Positions 18,221 to 26,603 are shown, counted from the stretch's first letter. The stretch is 64,000 nucleotides of DNA from Hydrogenophaga sp. (GCF_030373245.1 NZ_JAUCZF010000001.1:248001-312000), one strand, 5' to 3'. A program made the numbers and translations. Notes: a model not told the origin generated them from the letters alone.

Positions 18221-19420
18221 CTAGACGGCAAGTTCGCCACTCATCAAGCGTGGCAACAGGAGGTCGCGGGCTGCGCGGAGCTTTTCATTCTGTTGTGTCA
18301 GGCTCTCGACCTGATCAAATATCGGTGCAGTCGCTTCATCGAACAGATGAAGAAGCGGCACTGGTGGAACCATCAAATTGATACGTTTGAACGTGTCTAC
18401 AACGATGGCGTCAAACACTGCACCCACAGCTTGTTGGCGCAGTGCGTCTACACCGGCCTCCATCGCTGAATAAACAAAGCGCTGCGACAGGTGATCCTTA
18501 CCAACAAGTGCATAGCAAGACTGGCTCATGGCCATGGGGACTTGCGCCATATTTAGCTTGCCTACGGTGCCTCGAGCCGTAATAAAAACAGTATCTCGTG
18601 GATACAGTTTGCTATTGCAGTTCTGGATTCCAAGTTCGGTCACTGAGCGTTCACAGGTGGACACCCAAATTCCGTCTGTTGCGTCTTTTGGGGTGAAAAA
18701 TGGAGTCTCACCGTCCCAGTAGTCAGGCATGCTCGTCTTTGGTGTTCCACCGCTCAGCACATGCATCGAATCGAACGCAGTTCGGCGCTCCCACCCTTGC
18801 GGCACGCTATCCACTATTGGAGTGTGTTCATAGCCGGGGAAGCGCAAGCGGACGAACCATTCGCGGTAGAGCAGCCGGGCCGACTCTTCGAGCAGGGACA
18901 TGCGGCGGCGGTTGTTTTCGATCAGGTCGTCGTATGTGGAAAGGAGCTCTGCGATCCGCTCTTGCATGCCCAGTGGCGGGTACTCAATCTCCAACTTGGA
19001 AAGGCTTTGCTTTGGGAGATGCTTAATTGTTGCACCAGTGAAAAGGGGCGCGAAGCCGCCAGTGCGACCAGTGTGGAGAAAGAAATAAAAGAGATAGCGG
19101 TAATCAAGGCACTTGTGCGGCCGAATTCGATGCAGTGCCTTCTGAATCATTGTTCCTGGTACAGATTCTTTCCATATTGCACATCGACCAGGCTCGCCTC
19201 CTTCACACATCACAATATCGCCGAACTTCAACCCATAGCGATCCATTTCGTTGTGGGCGAATCGCATTTCCCGCAAGTTCTCCAAATCAAACTCACCCCA
19301 ACGCACATTGACATTCGCTAGGTATGGAAGCAGATCGCCCTTGTTCTTCTGCTCATCCAGCATCTTGCCGAGGCATAGGTCGGCAACATCGCCTAGGCGC
19401 GACTTGGCCCACCGGGTCAT
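18221..19420 (-). CDS. hsdS: Type I restriction-modification system, S (specificity) subunit
   Basis: A 399-residue specificity subunit with two target-recognition domains, each followed by a helical spacer. The first ends with LEIEYPPLGMQERIAELLSTYDDLIENNRRRMSLLEESARLLYREWF and the second with INLMVPPVPLLHLFDEATAPIFDQVESLTQQNEKLRAARDLLLPRLMSGELAV, the usual repeated halves of HsdS. The recognition sequence cannot be read from the protein. The start codon overlaps the end of hsdM by four bases, so S is translated coupled to M. Confidence 0.95.
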   Translation of the reverse strand: MTRWAKSRLGDVADLCLGKMLDEQKNKGDLLPYLANVNVRWGEFDLENLREMRFAHNEMDRYGLKFGDIVMCEGGEPGRCAIWKESVPGTMIQKALHRIRPHKCLDYRYLFYFFLHTGRTGGFAPLFTGATIKHLPKQSLSKLEIEYPPLGMQERIAELLSTYDDLIENNRRRMSLLEESARLLYREWFVRLRFPGYEHTPIVDSVPQGWERRTAFDSMHVLSGGTPKTSMPDYWDGETPFFTPKDATDGIWVSTCERSVTELGIQNCNSKLYPRDTVFITARGTVGKLNMAQVPMAMSQSCYALVGKDHLSQRFVYSAMEAGVDALRQQAVGAVFDAIVVDTFKRINLMVPPVPLLHLFDEATAPIFDQVESLTQQNEKLRAARDLLLPRLMSGELAV

Positions 19421-21549
19421 ACCCCCAGCGCCTCAAAGCTAGTCTGAATTTTTTGGGCCAAATCGATCGACTCGCGGTTCAGGTCGGTAAGCTCCGAGTG
19501 AATGTCGAGCAGGGTTTGCTCAAAGTCGAAGTCGTCATCTACTTCAGCCGGGGCAACGCCAACAAAACGGCCGGGAGTCAGACTCCAGTCGGCAGCTTCA
19601 ATCTCTGCGCGGCTAACCACTTTGCACAGGCCCAGCACGTCTTGCATTTCAGCTTTAGGGAAGCGATCTTGTAGCCAGGCGATCTGGCGGTGCACATAGC
19701 CGCAGGCCTTGAGCTGTTCGACGGCGGCCTTGCGTTCTTCGTCAAGCTGCTTGATGAGCTTGCTGATGGCGCGGCGGTCGTAATACTCAGCGGCCTTTTC
19801 ATGGCCCGCCAGCTCTTGCGCCAGTTGCGCAGCGCGGGCAGCGAGCTTGTAGAGCAGGTCCACCTGCTTGATCAAGCCGCGTGCCGATTCGGCCAAGGGG
19901 TCGAAGGTTTGGCGGGTGGCGTGTTGGGCTTTGTTGGTTTGGGGTGGCTTAGCGTTGCTCTTGCAGAAAGTCGCCAGCCCTATCACCAAGGCGGCGCGGT
20001 CGGCCACATAGGCGGTGGCAGCGCTGGTCCATTCGGCCAAGGCATCGGCCAGCCCCTGGCGCTTGTCCTGTGGCAGGGCATCGAGACCCTTCACGCTGTC
20101 CAGGAAGGGCGGAAAGGGCAATTGACTAGCGGTCAGCGTGGTCTCAAAGGCAGTAAGAGCCGAGGCAACGGTGGAGGCATCTGCGCTCAGCCGCTCGATA
20201 TAGCTTTGCACCAACCCCAGGAAGCGGTCTTGTTCGCCTCGGTACAGCCACACGATGGCGGCCAGGTTCGCTTGGTGCTCTGGCGAAAAGTCGTAGATCT
20301 TGCGGGTGACTTTGCGGTAAACGTTGCGGGCGTCCAGCATCAGCACCTGGTCTTTCCGTGAGTCAGGCTTTGAGCGGTCAAAGTGCCACAGCTCACAGGG
20401 CACGGTACGGGTGTAGAAAAAGTTGGAGCGGATGGCGACCATCACGTCCACATCGCCGGTTTCCACCAGCTTGCGGCGCACCTCTTTTTCGCCATGGCCG
20501 GCGCTGCTGGCCTGGGAAGACATCACAAAGCCGGCGCGGCCCTTGGGGGACAGGTAGCTGTGAAAGTAGGAGATCCAGAGGTAGTTGCCGTTGGAGACCT
20601 GTTTGTCTTTGTTGACGCCGGGCAGGCCAAACGGCAGGCGGCGATCGGTCTTGATGGATTCGGCGTCAACCTTGTCCACGTTGAACGGCGGGTTGGCCAT
20701 CATGAAATCGACGTTGCCCCACAGCGGGCGGCCGTCTTGAAGACGGTGCTTGTCTTCGTAGAAGGTGTTGGCTTCCTGAATGTCGCCTTCCAGGCCATGC
20801 ACGGCCAGGTTCATCTTGGCCAGGCGGATGGTGGTAGGGGTCTTTTCCTGGCCATAGAAGGTGGCCCGCTTCATGGTCTCGAAGCCTTCGTGCTCAATGA
20901 AGTGGCTGCTCTGCACGAACATGCCGCCCGAACCGCAAGCCAGATCGGCCACCACACCATGGTCAGGCTCGATCACATTGACCAGCGTTTGCACCAGCGA
21001 GGGCGGCGTAAAGAACTCGCCATTGTCCTGGGCGCCCTGCATGGCGAACTTCATCAGGAAGTACTCGTAGATGCGGCCAAAAACATCGCCGGTAGCGGTG
21101 CGCAGGGCCTGGGAGTCAAAGCAGCGCAGCAGGTTTTCGAGAAGCTTGTTGTCGAATCGGTCGTAGTCCTTGGGCAGGCTTCCCTGCAGCGGCGGAAAGT
21201 CGGCTTCGATGGCGTTCATGGCTGCGACCAGCGCGCCGCCCAAGCTGGCGCCAGAGGGAAGGTTGAGCAGCGTGTCGTATCGCGCTGCCTCAGGCAACAA
21301 CAGCGCGCGGCGCTTGATGAAATCGGCCTTGCTCAAAGGGCGCTTGGGCATGGTGCCTGCGGCCTGATCCGCTTCAATAGCTTGCAGGGCGGACTGGTAG
21401 CGGTTGGTGGCGTGACGCAGGAAGATGACACCCAGCACCGGCATCGAATACTCAGTAGCGGTGAGGTTGGAATTGGCACGGAGCTGGTCAGCGGCTTCCC
21501 AAAGACTGGTTTCTATTTTCGCGATGTTTTGTAGAGCGTTGGCGGTCAT
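19417..21549 (-). CDS. hsdM: Type I restriction-modification system, M (N6-adenine methyltransferase) subunit
   Basis: A 710-residue methyltransferase and the first gene of the operon. The N-terminal helical domain (ETSLWEAADQLRANSNLTATEY) is followed by the SAM site DLACGSGGM at 202-210 and the catalytic NPPF at 286-289, with FFTPPSLVQTLVNVI just before. The C-terminal 250 residues form a helical region that contacts S. It is longer than E. coli HsdM but usual for this subclass. The start at 21549 is 258 bases from the recombinase gene; that spacer holds no convincing gene and should contain the operon promoter. Confidence 0.96.
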   Translation of the reverse strand: MTANALQNIAKIETSLWEAADQLRANSNLTATEYSMPVLGVIFLRHATNRYQSALQAIEADQAAGTMPKRPLSKADFIKRRALLLPEAARYDTLLNLPSGASLGGALVAAMNAIEADFPPLQGSLPKDYDRFDNKLLENLLRCFDSQALRTATGDVFGRIYEYFLMKFAMQGAQDNGEFFTPPSLVQTLVNVIEPDHGVVADLACGSGGMFVQSSHFIEHEGFETMKRATFYGQEKTPTTIRLAKMNLAVHGLEGDIQEANTFYEDKHRLQDGRPLWGNVDFMMANPPFNVDKVDAESIKTDRRLPFGLPGVNKDKQVSNGNYLWISYFHSYLSPKGRAGFVMSSQASSAGHGEKEVRRKLVETGDVDVMVAIRSNFFYTRTVPCELWHFDRSKPDSRKDQVLMLDARNVYRKVTRKIYDFSPEHQANLAAIVWLYRGEQDRFLGLVQSYIERLSADASTVASALTAFETTLTASQLPFPPFLDSVKGLDALPQDKRQGLADALAEWTSAATAYVADRAALVIGLATFCKSNAKPPQTNKAQHATRQTFDPLAESARGLIKQVDLLYKLAARAAQLAQELAGHEKAAEYYDRRAISKLIKQLDEERKAAVEQLKACGYVHRQIAWLQDRFPKAEMQDVLGLCKVVSRAEIEAADWSLTPGRFVGVAPAEVDDDFDFEQTLLDIHSELTDLNRESIDLAQKIQTSFEALGV

Positions 21550-21807
21550 TGAGTGGGTGCTATTTTGCGAACGTGGCGGCCTTCTCGCGCGCTTTGAGCG
21601 CGATTATGAATGACGGATATCAGTACACGCCCGGCGTTCGTTGCCACTTGTTTTTCCGCGCTTTGGGACACTTTCCCATTGTTTGATCGTCTGAAAGATG
21701 CGCGCCGATTGAACCGCTGCAAGTTGCTTTGGCCCTAGCCTCGCCATGCGAGAGGATCTAGCCGTGCATAGTCGCCGCCTTGTGCACCTGACCTGCATGC
21801 GTGCTTA

Positions 21808-22842
21808 TCAAAGCACACCCCCTGCAGCATTGCTGTCAAACAGACTCGCGTCTCTGATGTATCGGTTCAACATGGCCAGCGACTTGTGTCCTGTCTGCTG
21901 TTGAATCTTGTGTACCGCCACACCTGCCTGGATCGCGCTCGTCACCAGCCCAGATCGCAGGCTGTGCCCCGAGATGTTGTTAGCGCTCAAGCCCACCGCG
22001 CTCGCACGGGACTTCAAGATCAGTGCAATTGATTGCGCACTTAACGCACTGCTTCTGATTCTCCGGTGCCGCGTCACCGAGCGGAAAACTGGCCCCTCAA
22101 CAATGCAGGCCAAACTCAGCCAGTTTTCTAGCGCTTTCACCGGGCAGGCGCTTGTCCTGCCCCACGGCACGCCGATCTTTCGGCCGGCTCCCTCTTGGTC
22201 GGTCTTGCTTGTGCGCAAATGGATCACCAAGCCCTCTCGAACAAACTCAACATCCCCGAAATCCAATGTGGCAAGCTCAGACCTCCGGAGTGCCGCGGCA
22301 AAGCCCACCAGGATCAACGCGCGATCCCGCACACCCCTTAAGCCTTCCGTCTTTTCGGTCATGGCCAAAATGTCCGCTTTGAGCAATGGGCTCACCTGAC
22401 GCTGGCTGGTGCCTTTGACGCGACGCACGCCCCGCATCACCGTTCTGACCAAATCTGTCTTGGCTGGGTCGGCATGGCCTTGGCTGACATGGGCACGGCC
22501 GATGCCCACCACGCGCCGAGTGATGGTGTGAGCCGATGCCGTGTCGGCTCGGTCTGCGATGTACGCGGCCAAGGTTTCCGGACCGCACGGAATGACACCA
22601 CCCCAAGCCAGAAAATCCCGCAAGTCCTGCTGGTAGGCACGCCTCGTGTTGTCCGCAATGGCGGCGGTCAGGTACTGACTCACCGACGGAGGGGTGGGCG
22701 ACGCTCCGGCTGCAATTGATTGCACTGCGGCCACTGCAATCGATTGCGTCCCACACATGCCAGACGGCAGTGCGTTCAGGGAAGGCTCAACTACCGATAA
22801 CTGGGTATTACCGCTACTTACCTTGGGCAAAGGTCTATCCAT
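21808..22842 (-). CDS. Tyrosine recombinase (second one in the island)
   Basis: A 344-residue site-specific recombinase. The catalytic set is visible: Arg in GFAAALRRSELATLDFGDV, the H-x-x-R of ISGHSLRSGLVTSAIQAGV, the His of QQTGHKSLAMLNRY and the Tyr of that same segment. The SAM-like core-binding domain covers ISQYLTAAIADNTRRAYQQDLRDFLAWGG. The first 60 residues are low in homology and contain two QSIA tetrapeptides encoded by copies of the island palindrome; a third QSIA lies at about residue 270 (ALSAQSIALILK). The start overlaps the upstream gene's end by eight bases. It may be the recombinase of a nested element or a resolution enzyme. Confidence 0.9.
   Translation of the reverse strand: MDRPLPKVSSGNTQLSVVEPSLNALPSGMCGTQSIAVAAVQSIAAGASPTPPSVSQYLTAAIADNTRRAYQQDLRDFLAWGGVIPCGPETLAAYIADRADTASAHTITRRVVGIGRAHVSQGHADPAKTDLVRTVMRGVRRVKGTSQRQVSPLLKADILAMTEKTEGLRGVRDRALILVGFAAALRRSELATLDFGDVEFVREGLVIHLRTSKTDQEGAGRKIGVPWGRTSACPVKALENWLSLACIVEGPVFRSVTRHRRIRSSALSAQSIALILKSRASAVGLSANNISGHSLRSGLVTSAIQAGVAVHKIQQQTGHKSLAMLNRYIRDASLFDSNAAGGVL
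22024..22037. repeat. Palindromic island repeat, copy 2
   Basis: TGCAATTGATTGCG, differing from the full palindrome in the last base. It lies inside the recombinase gene and encodes QSIA on the coding (minus) strand. Confidence 0.7.
22711..22748. repeat. Palindromic island repeat, copies 3 and 4
   Basis: TGCAATTGATTGCA (22711-22724) and TGCAATCGATTGCG (22735-22748), start to start 24 bases apart. Both are inside the 5' part of the recombinase gene and both encode QSIA in frame, giving QSIAVAAVQSIA in the protein. Confidence 0.7.
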
Positions 22843-23572
22843 GATGCGACCCCCATCGCAGCGAGCCGTTAGTGGCCGAGGGACCGAATTTAGGACGTGA
22901 TGCCATCGGCAGAGTTGGGTACACGTTTTGCCAGTAGTCGGCCCCCATCACGACCTCCTGCTTTCTCTCGCCCATTGCAGGGCGACCCCACTCTATCCAA
23001 CACCGTCTTGGCTTCGGACCGATGGTCAGGCAAAACACGTTGCTGCGCTTCCAGGTCATGCACAGATCTACATCCAAATGGTGCATGACCCAATGACCAA
23101 ACGCCCGTTTGCCAACGTAGCCGTCTTCCACGCAGAAGGGCAGGATGTCCACCCGGGCATATACCTCATTGCCAAACGTTCCTCGGTCCCAATGGTGAGG
23201 ACTGCTGGAATTGCAACGGAAAGATTTGGAGACTTTCGCTAAATCCAAGTCCATGGATTCACGCGATTGGTAGCCGTAGGTGACAGCGAACCGTCCGAAC
23301 TCAGCCAGAATAGGCTCTAACAAGCGATCACATAACACTTGACCTGCCTTGATGGCTTCCGCAAGATCATCAGGAAAATTACTTAAACCCTGCGCCGCTG
23401 ATGAGGCACAAAACAGAAAATCACGCAAAATGAAGTTTTTAGACAGACGAGTCTTTGCAACTCGATCTATGAAACCTGCATTCGGCGACTTCTTGAAAGA
23501 CTTTAATCTGTGCTCGTCAAAAGCCAACGAATCATCGCTTGTTTTTGTGGTTTGCGGCGTGGTCGTTTTCAT
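22835..23572 (-). CDS. Uncharacterised protein, weakly M15-peptidase-like
   Basis: A 245-residue protein. The central part reads LLEPILAEFGRFAVTYGYQSRES, then SSPHHWDRGTFGNEVYARVDILPF (H126/H127 and D142), then WVMHHLDVDLCMTW. This order (a GY-x-S strand, a His with an Asp 15 residues on, and a later His) recalls the zinc site of M15 D,D-carboxypeptidase folds, but the spacing is not canonical and I cannot confirm the family. There is no signal peptide; the N-terminus is polar. The gene precedes and slightly overlaps the second recombinase gene, suggesting coexpression. Its role in the island is unknown. Confidence 0.5.
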   Translation of the reverse strand: MKTTTPQTTKTSDDSLAFDEHRLKSFKKSPNAGFIDRVAKTRLSKNFILRDFLFCASSAAQGLSNFPDDLAEAIKAGQVLCDRLLEPILAEFGRFAVTYGYQSRESMDLDLAKVSKSFRCNSSSPHHWDRGTFGNEVYARVDILPFCVEDGYVGKRAFGHWVMHHLDVDLCMTWKRSNVFCLTIGPKPRRCWIEWGRPAMGERKQEVVMGADYWQNVYPTLPMASRPKFGPSATNGSLRWGSHHG

Positions 23573-23693
23573 TGACTATTATACCTAATAGCAGGCGTTT
23601 TATCAATAAAACTCGAATATTTCGCCTCTCACTAGATCTTTGATCCAGGATATGTATTTGGGCAAAAGCAGCTCAAGCTCTGGCACTGAAAGA

Positions 23694-23778
23694 TGCAATC
23701 GATTGCACTAGAGTTCAGCACAAGTTTGTCACTAGGACCTAGGATAAGGAGACCCCCGCCCGTCTGCAACTGATTGCA
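23694..23778. repeat. Palindromic island repeat, copies 5 and 6
   Basis: TGCAATCGATTGCA (23694-23707), a perfect 14-bp palindrome, and TGCAACTGATTGCA (23765-23778), with one arm mismatch. Both lie in the 213-base spacer between the Rep-like gene's stop (23786) and the M15-like gene's start (23572). That spacer contains no gene and should hold the promoter of the M15-like/recombinase pair. Confidence 0.7.
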
Positions 23779-23785
23779 GATTGGA

Positions 23786-24703
23786 TCACGGAACGATAGC
23801 TGCAAACGCAGCAGGCCACCCAGCCCAGGTCTTTGAGGAGTCCCACCAATCCACGCTGGCATCGTCAAGCCGAGTCTTGTAGAGCTTTCTGTTCTGTTTG
23901 CTACACGCACCTAGAGCCTGTGCGGTACCGACACAGCGGCACTGCTCGACAAAAGCAAGCCAAGCCTCCTCTTGTGAGGTACTCAGTAGCTTTTGAACCG
24001 AGAGTATCCTCAAACCATGGAAGGGATTTTCCAATCCCTCTAAGAGCTCATAGGGGCTCATGCCGGTTTTTCGGAGTCTGACCTCTACTCTTATTAGCTT
24101 CTCAAAGTTTGATCCACTTTGCTCTTCGACCAACTGCTTAGCCTTGTCGTACACACAAAACCTTCTCACACTTGCGACAGAACCAAGGTTGGTTGATCCT
24201 TTTTCGCCATCCTTTTTACCAAAATAAATTTTAGAAAGTTTTACATTGGGATGGTACGGAAAGAATTCAGGGTAGGCTTTGTTAACGAAATCCTTGGCAA
24301 TCTCCAAATAGCTCACTCGAGATTGAAAAAGGAGCTTCTCATAGGCCCATTCCGAGAGTAAAACATTCAATATATGTTTAAAGTTTTCGAACTCTTCTTG
24401 CTTGAATTTGGTGAGATACAGGACTAACTTGAAATACAAGTGCTTGGATTTCGTGCTTCCTGCAATTATTTCTGCAGTTTTTCTATCCGGCGACTGCGAA
24501 AAATCCAACTGCGTATAGTAATCCTTCTTAATTAGTTTGATCTTTCCTGTAGGAAATATGTCCTCTTGAAGACTTAGTATTTCATACAACTGAGAAATGA
24601 GGAGGCCAAAAAGTGTTTTGCTAGGAACAGCCACTGTGACGTGGATCCGATCTATTACCAAAGGTAGAGACACAGACACTACATGCACTCCTTTGCAGTT
24701 CAT
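23786..24703 (-). CDS. Rep-like replication initiation protein (RstA-type), AT-rich
   Basis: A 305-residue protein from the ATG at 24703. Features resembling phage/plasmid rolling-circle initiators of the RstA/Rep_trans type are YLEIAKDFVN in the middle, then GSTNLGSVASVRRFCVYDKAKQL, then LIRVEVRLRKTGMSPYELLEGL: the usual 'D-F ... GS ... YDK ... R-E-R-R' sequence order. The family call is moderate only. The coding sequence is strikingly AT-rich and Lys/Phe/Tyr-rich compared with every neighbour, a sign of separate origin. If it is a Rep, the island could replicate after excision. Confidence 0.55.
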   Translation of the reverse strand: MNCKGVHVVSVSLPLVIDRIHVTVAVPSKTLFGLLISQLYEILSLQEDIFPTGKIKLIKKDYYTQLDFSQSPDRKTAEIIAGSTKSKHLYFKLVLYLTKFKQEEFENFKHILNVLLSEWAYEKLLFQSRVSYLEIAKDFVNKAYPEFFPYHPNVKLSKIYFGKKDGEKGSTNLGSVASVRRFCVYDKAKQLVEEQSGSNFEKLIRVEVRLRKTGMSPYELLEGLENPFHGLRILSVQKLLSTSQEEAWLAFVEQCRCVGTAQALGACSKQNRKLYKTRLDDASVDWWDSSKTWAGWPAAFAAIVP

Positions 24704-24842
24704 CAAACCCGCTTACTAGTAACGGGTTCATATGTGTTCAACGACCAATCGGAAGACCGCCTCGAAGACATTGCAACCGGAAGACACTCGTCATCGCTTG
24801 CATCGTAGATCGAGTAAGGATCGCGCATGCTTTGTGAGTCCC

Positions 24843-25154
24843 TCAAATAAAGGGAGAAATCTGCGTGGTGATCCAGTAGGGAGCGGGCCGTTTGCCCGTA
24901 CCGATGTGACCTGCCGGTTCAGGAATCCTTCCGGCCTTTCGCAGCTTATAAAATTGGGCCGCTGATACGGCAAACAGTGCAAGCATATGACCTGTGCGCA
25001 GACGCATTGGCAGATCCATGCGCACTCCGTCAAGTGGAAGTCGCTTTGCTTGCGGTTTTTTGGGTTGCCCAGCTGCTGCTGGTGCCTCCACTGCTGAGGC
25101 AGTGGGGAGTTGGGAAGCGTGTGCTTCGCCTTTCGAGACATAAGTGAGTGCCAT
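24843..25154 (-). CDS. AlpA-like helix-turn-helix regulator/excisionase candidate
   Basis: A 103-residue protein. After a 45-residue Ala/Pro-rich leader comes LRTGHMLALFAVSAAQFYKLRKAGRIPEPAGHIGTGKRPAPYWITTQI, which has the layout of AlpA/MerR-type DNA-binding domains: a helix-turn-helix ending in a 'G-R-I-P-x-P' wing and a terminal W. Such proteins next to P4-type integrases often regulate excision. It lies between the Rep-like and integrase genes on the same strand, 142 bases downstream of the integrase stop. It is a candidate binder of the dispersed palindrome, but nothing in the sequence proves that. Confidence 0.7.
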   Translation of the reverse strand: MALTYVSKGEAHASQLPTASAVEAPAAAGQPKKPQAKRLPLDGVRMDLPMRLRTGHMLALFAVSAAQFYKLRKAGRIPEPAGHIGTGKRPAPYWITTQISPFI

Positions 25155-25296
25155 TTTTCTGCCCTATGCAAATGCAAAACAAAGCAGGGCCTTTGGCACA
25201 AATATGGAGTGCATTAGAAGCCCCGCGGCTTTCCTCTGCACTCCATTGACTTATGAGGTTGCCTTATTGTATCAAGCAATCCACTATCGTCAACAG

Positions 25297-26559
25297 TCAC
25301 TTATTCTTTGAGTTCAGTTGAATTAAATTATTCTCTTGCGGTTGCGGTAAATCGACGAAATCTGCCCAATCCTGCATAAGTTTTCGGCGTTTTTCAATTT
25401 GAGTGCCATGCATATAGGCAGCTTCAACCTTACTTTCCAGAGTGTGAGCAAGCGCCGCCTCCAGCATGTCCCGAGGGTGAGAGGTGTGTTCCCCGCCCCA
25501 TGTTCGGAAGGTTGACCGAAATCCGTGGGGAACCGCCTGAACCTGCATTCGACGCATCACCGCGGTGAGTGTCATGTCAGAAAGCACCTTACCCCGTGGG
25601 GAGGGGAAAACGAGGTCGGTGCCTGCCATCGGTTCAATCGTGTCAATGAGCTGCAGGGCCTGCTTTGACAAGGGAACGGTATGCGGCTTACCCGCCTTCA
25701 TCCGTTGACCAGGGACTGTCCATAGCCCTTTTTTCAGATCGAGTTCCTTCCACGTTGCTCCTCGAACTTCGCCACTCCTTGCGGCGCAGAGGACAGCGAA
25801 TTCAAGAGCACGTGCTCCCGTCCCCTCTTGCTGGCGCAGCGCCTGCATGAAGGAATACATCGCAACGTAGTGAATCGCCTTGTGGTGTGCGGGCTTCTGA
25901 ATCTTGTTCGGGGCCGGCAGAGCCGCGTCCAAGTAGCCTTTCCAACGCGCCGGGTTGAGCCCATCGCGGTAGCCATGAACCGTTGCCCAGTTCAGCACCG
26001 ACTCAATCCGCCCGCGTAAGCGGCTTGCAGTTTCAGTTTTTGCCTCCCACAGCGGAGCGTTGTTCTTGTCGGCCTGCTGCTGGGTCAGCACAGTCATGAT
26101 GTGGGCAAGTGCAATTGATTGCACTGGCAGCTTCCCGACGATTGGAAAGGCGTAGGTTTCTAGGGTAGCCAGCCATTGCGCTTGATGTTTGGCGTTCTTC
26201 CACTCCTCTTTGCGTTCGGAAATGAAGGTTCTTGCGCACCATTCAAAGGTCCTCAAGCTGGCTTGTTCAGCTAGCAACGCGGCCTTGGACGCCTGCCTTG
26301 CCGCCACTGGATCGCCCCCCTTCTCGATCGCCCCTCGTGCCTCTCTGGCTTTGTTGCGAGCGTCAGCAAGAGACGTCGAGGGGTACCCCCCCAGTCCGAT
26401 TTCCCGGCGCTTGCTGCCCATCCTGACCCTAAGCAGCCAAGTCTTACCACCCTTAGCGGACACGTCCAGGATCAAACCTGCCACCCCACCTACGGCATGA
26501 GCACCAGGAGGAAGATGCTTGACCTCCAGAGCGCTCAGCTCCTTTGCTACCTTGGGCAT
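25297..26559 (-). CDS. int: Tyrosine integrase of the island (P4 type, DUF4102)
   Basis: A 420-residue integrase. The N-terminal arm-binding DUF4102 domain is seen in GKTWLLRVRMGSKRREIGLGGYPSTSLADARNKA. The catalytic residues lie in LCAARSGEVRGATW (Arg), VPHGFRSTFRTWGGE (His-x-x-Arg), ALAHTLESKVEAAYMHG (His and Tyr). The start at 26559 has GGAGG upstream; an ATG at 26604 would add MQSIAVGSKDTGGVD but sits inside a palindrome copy and has no better ribosome site. Another palindrome copy encodes QSIA at the edge of the core-binding domain. It lies about 210 bases from attR and should catalyse exchange between attL and attR. Confidence 0.95.
   Translation of the reverse strand: MPKVAKELSALEVKHLPPGAHAVGGVAGLILDVSAKGGKTWLLRVRMGSKRREIGLGGYPSTSLADARNKAREARGAIEKGGDPVAARQASKAALLAEQASLRTFEWCARTFISERKEEWKNAKHQAQWLATLETYAFPIVGKLPVQSIALAHIMTVLTQQQADKNNAPLWEAKTETASRLRGRIESVLNWATVHGYRDGLNPARWKGYLDAALPAPNKIQKPAHHKAIHYVAMYSFMQALRQQEGTGARALEFAVLCAARSGEVRGATWKELDLKKGLWTVPGQRMKAGKPHTVPLSKQALQLIDTIEPMAGTDLVFPSPRGKVLSDMTLTAVMRRMQVQAVPHGFRSTFRTWGGEHTSHPRDMLEAALAHTLESKVEAAYMHGTQIEKRRKLMQDWADFVDLPQPQENNLIQLNSKNK
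26110..26123. repeat. Palindromic island repeat, copy 7
   Basis: TGCAATTGATTGCA inside the integrase gene, encoding QSIA (LPVQSIALAHI) on the minus strand. Confidence 0.7.
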
Positions 26560-26589
26560 ATCTACCCCTCCTGTGTCCTTTGAGCCGAC

Positions 26590-26603
26590 TGCAATTGATT
26601 GCA
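26590..26603. repeat. Palindromic island repeat, copy 8
   Basis: TGCAATTGATTGCA, 31 bases upstream of the preferred integrase start, so probably within the integrase promoter or leader. It lies 15 bases inside the right-end paired 11-mers, mirroring the arrangement near attL. Confidence 0.7.

Noticed and set aside
20383-21534. Plus-strand frame of 383 codons opposite hsdM
   Set aside because: Antisense shadow of hsdM with no recognisable domain.
21604-21798. 64-codon minus-strand frame between hsdM and the recombinase gene
   Set aside because: Arg/Cys-rich with no ribosome site or coding character; treated as spacer that should carry the hsdM promoter.
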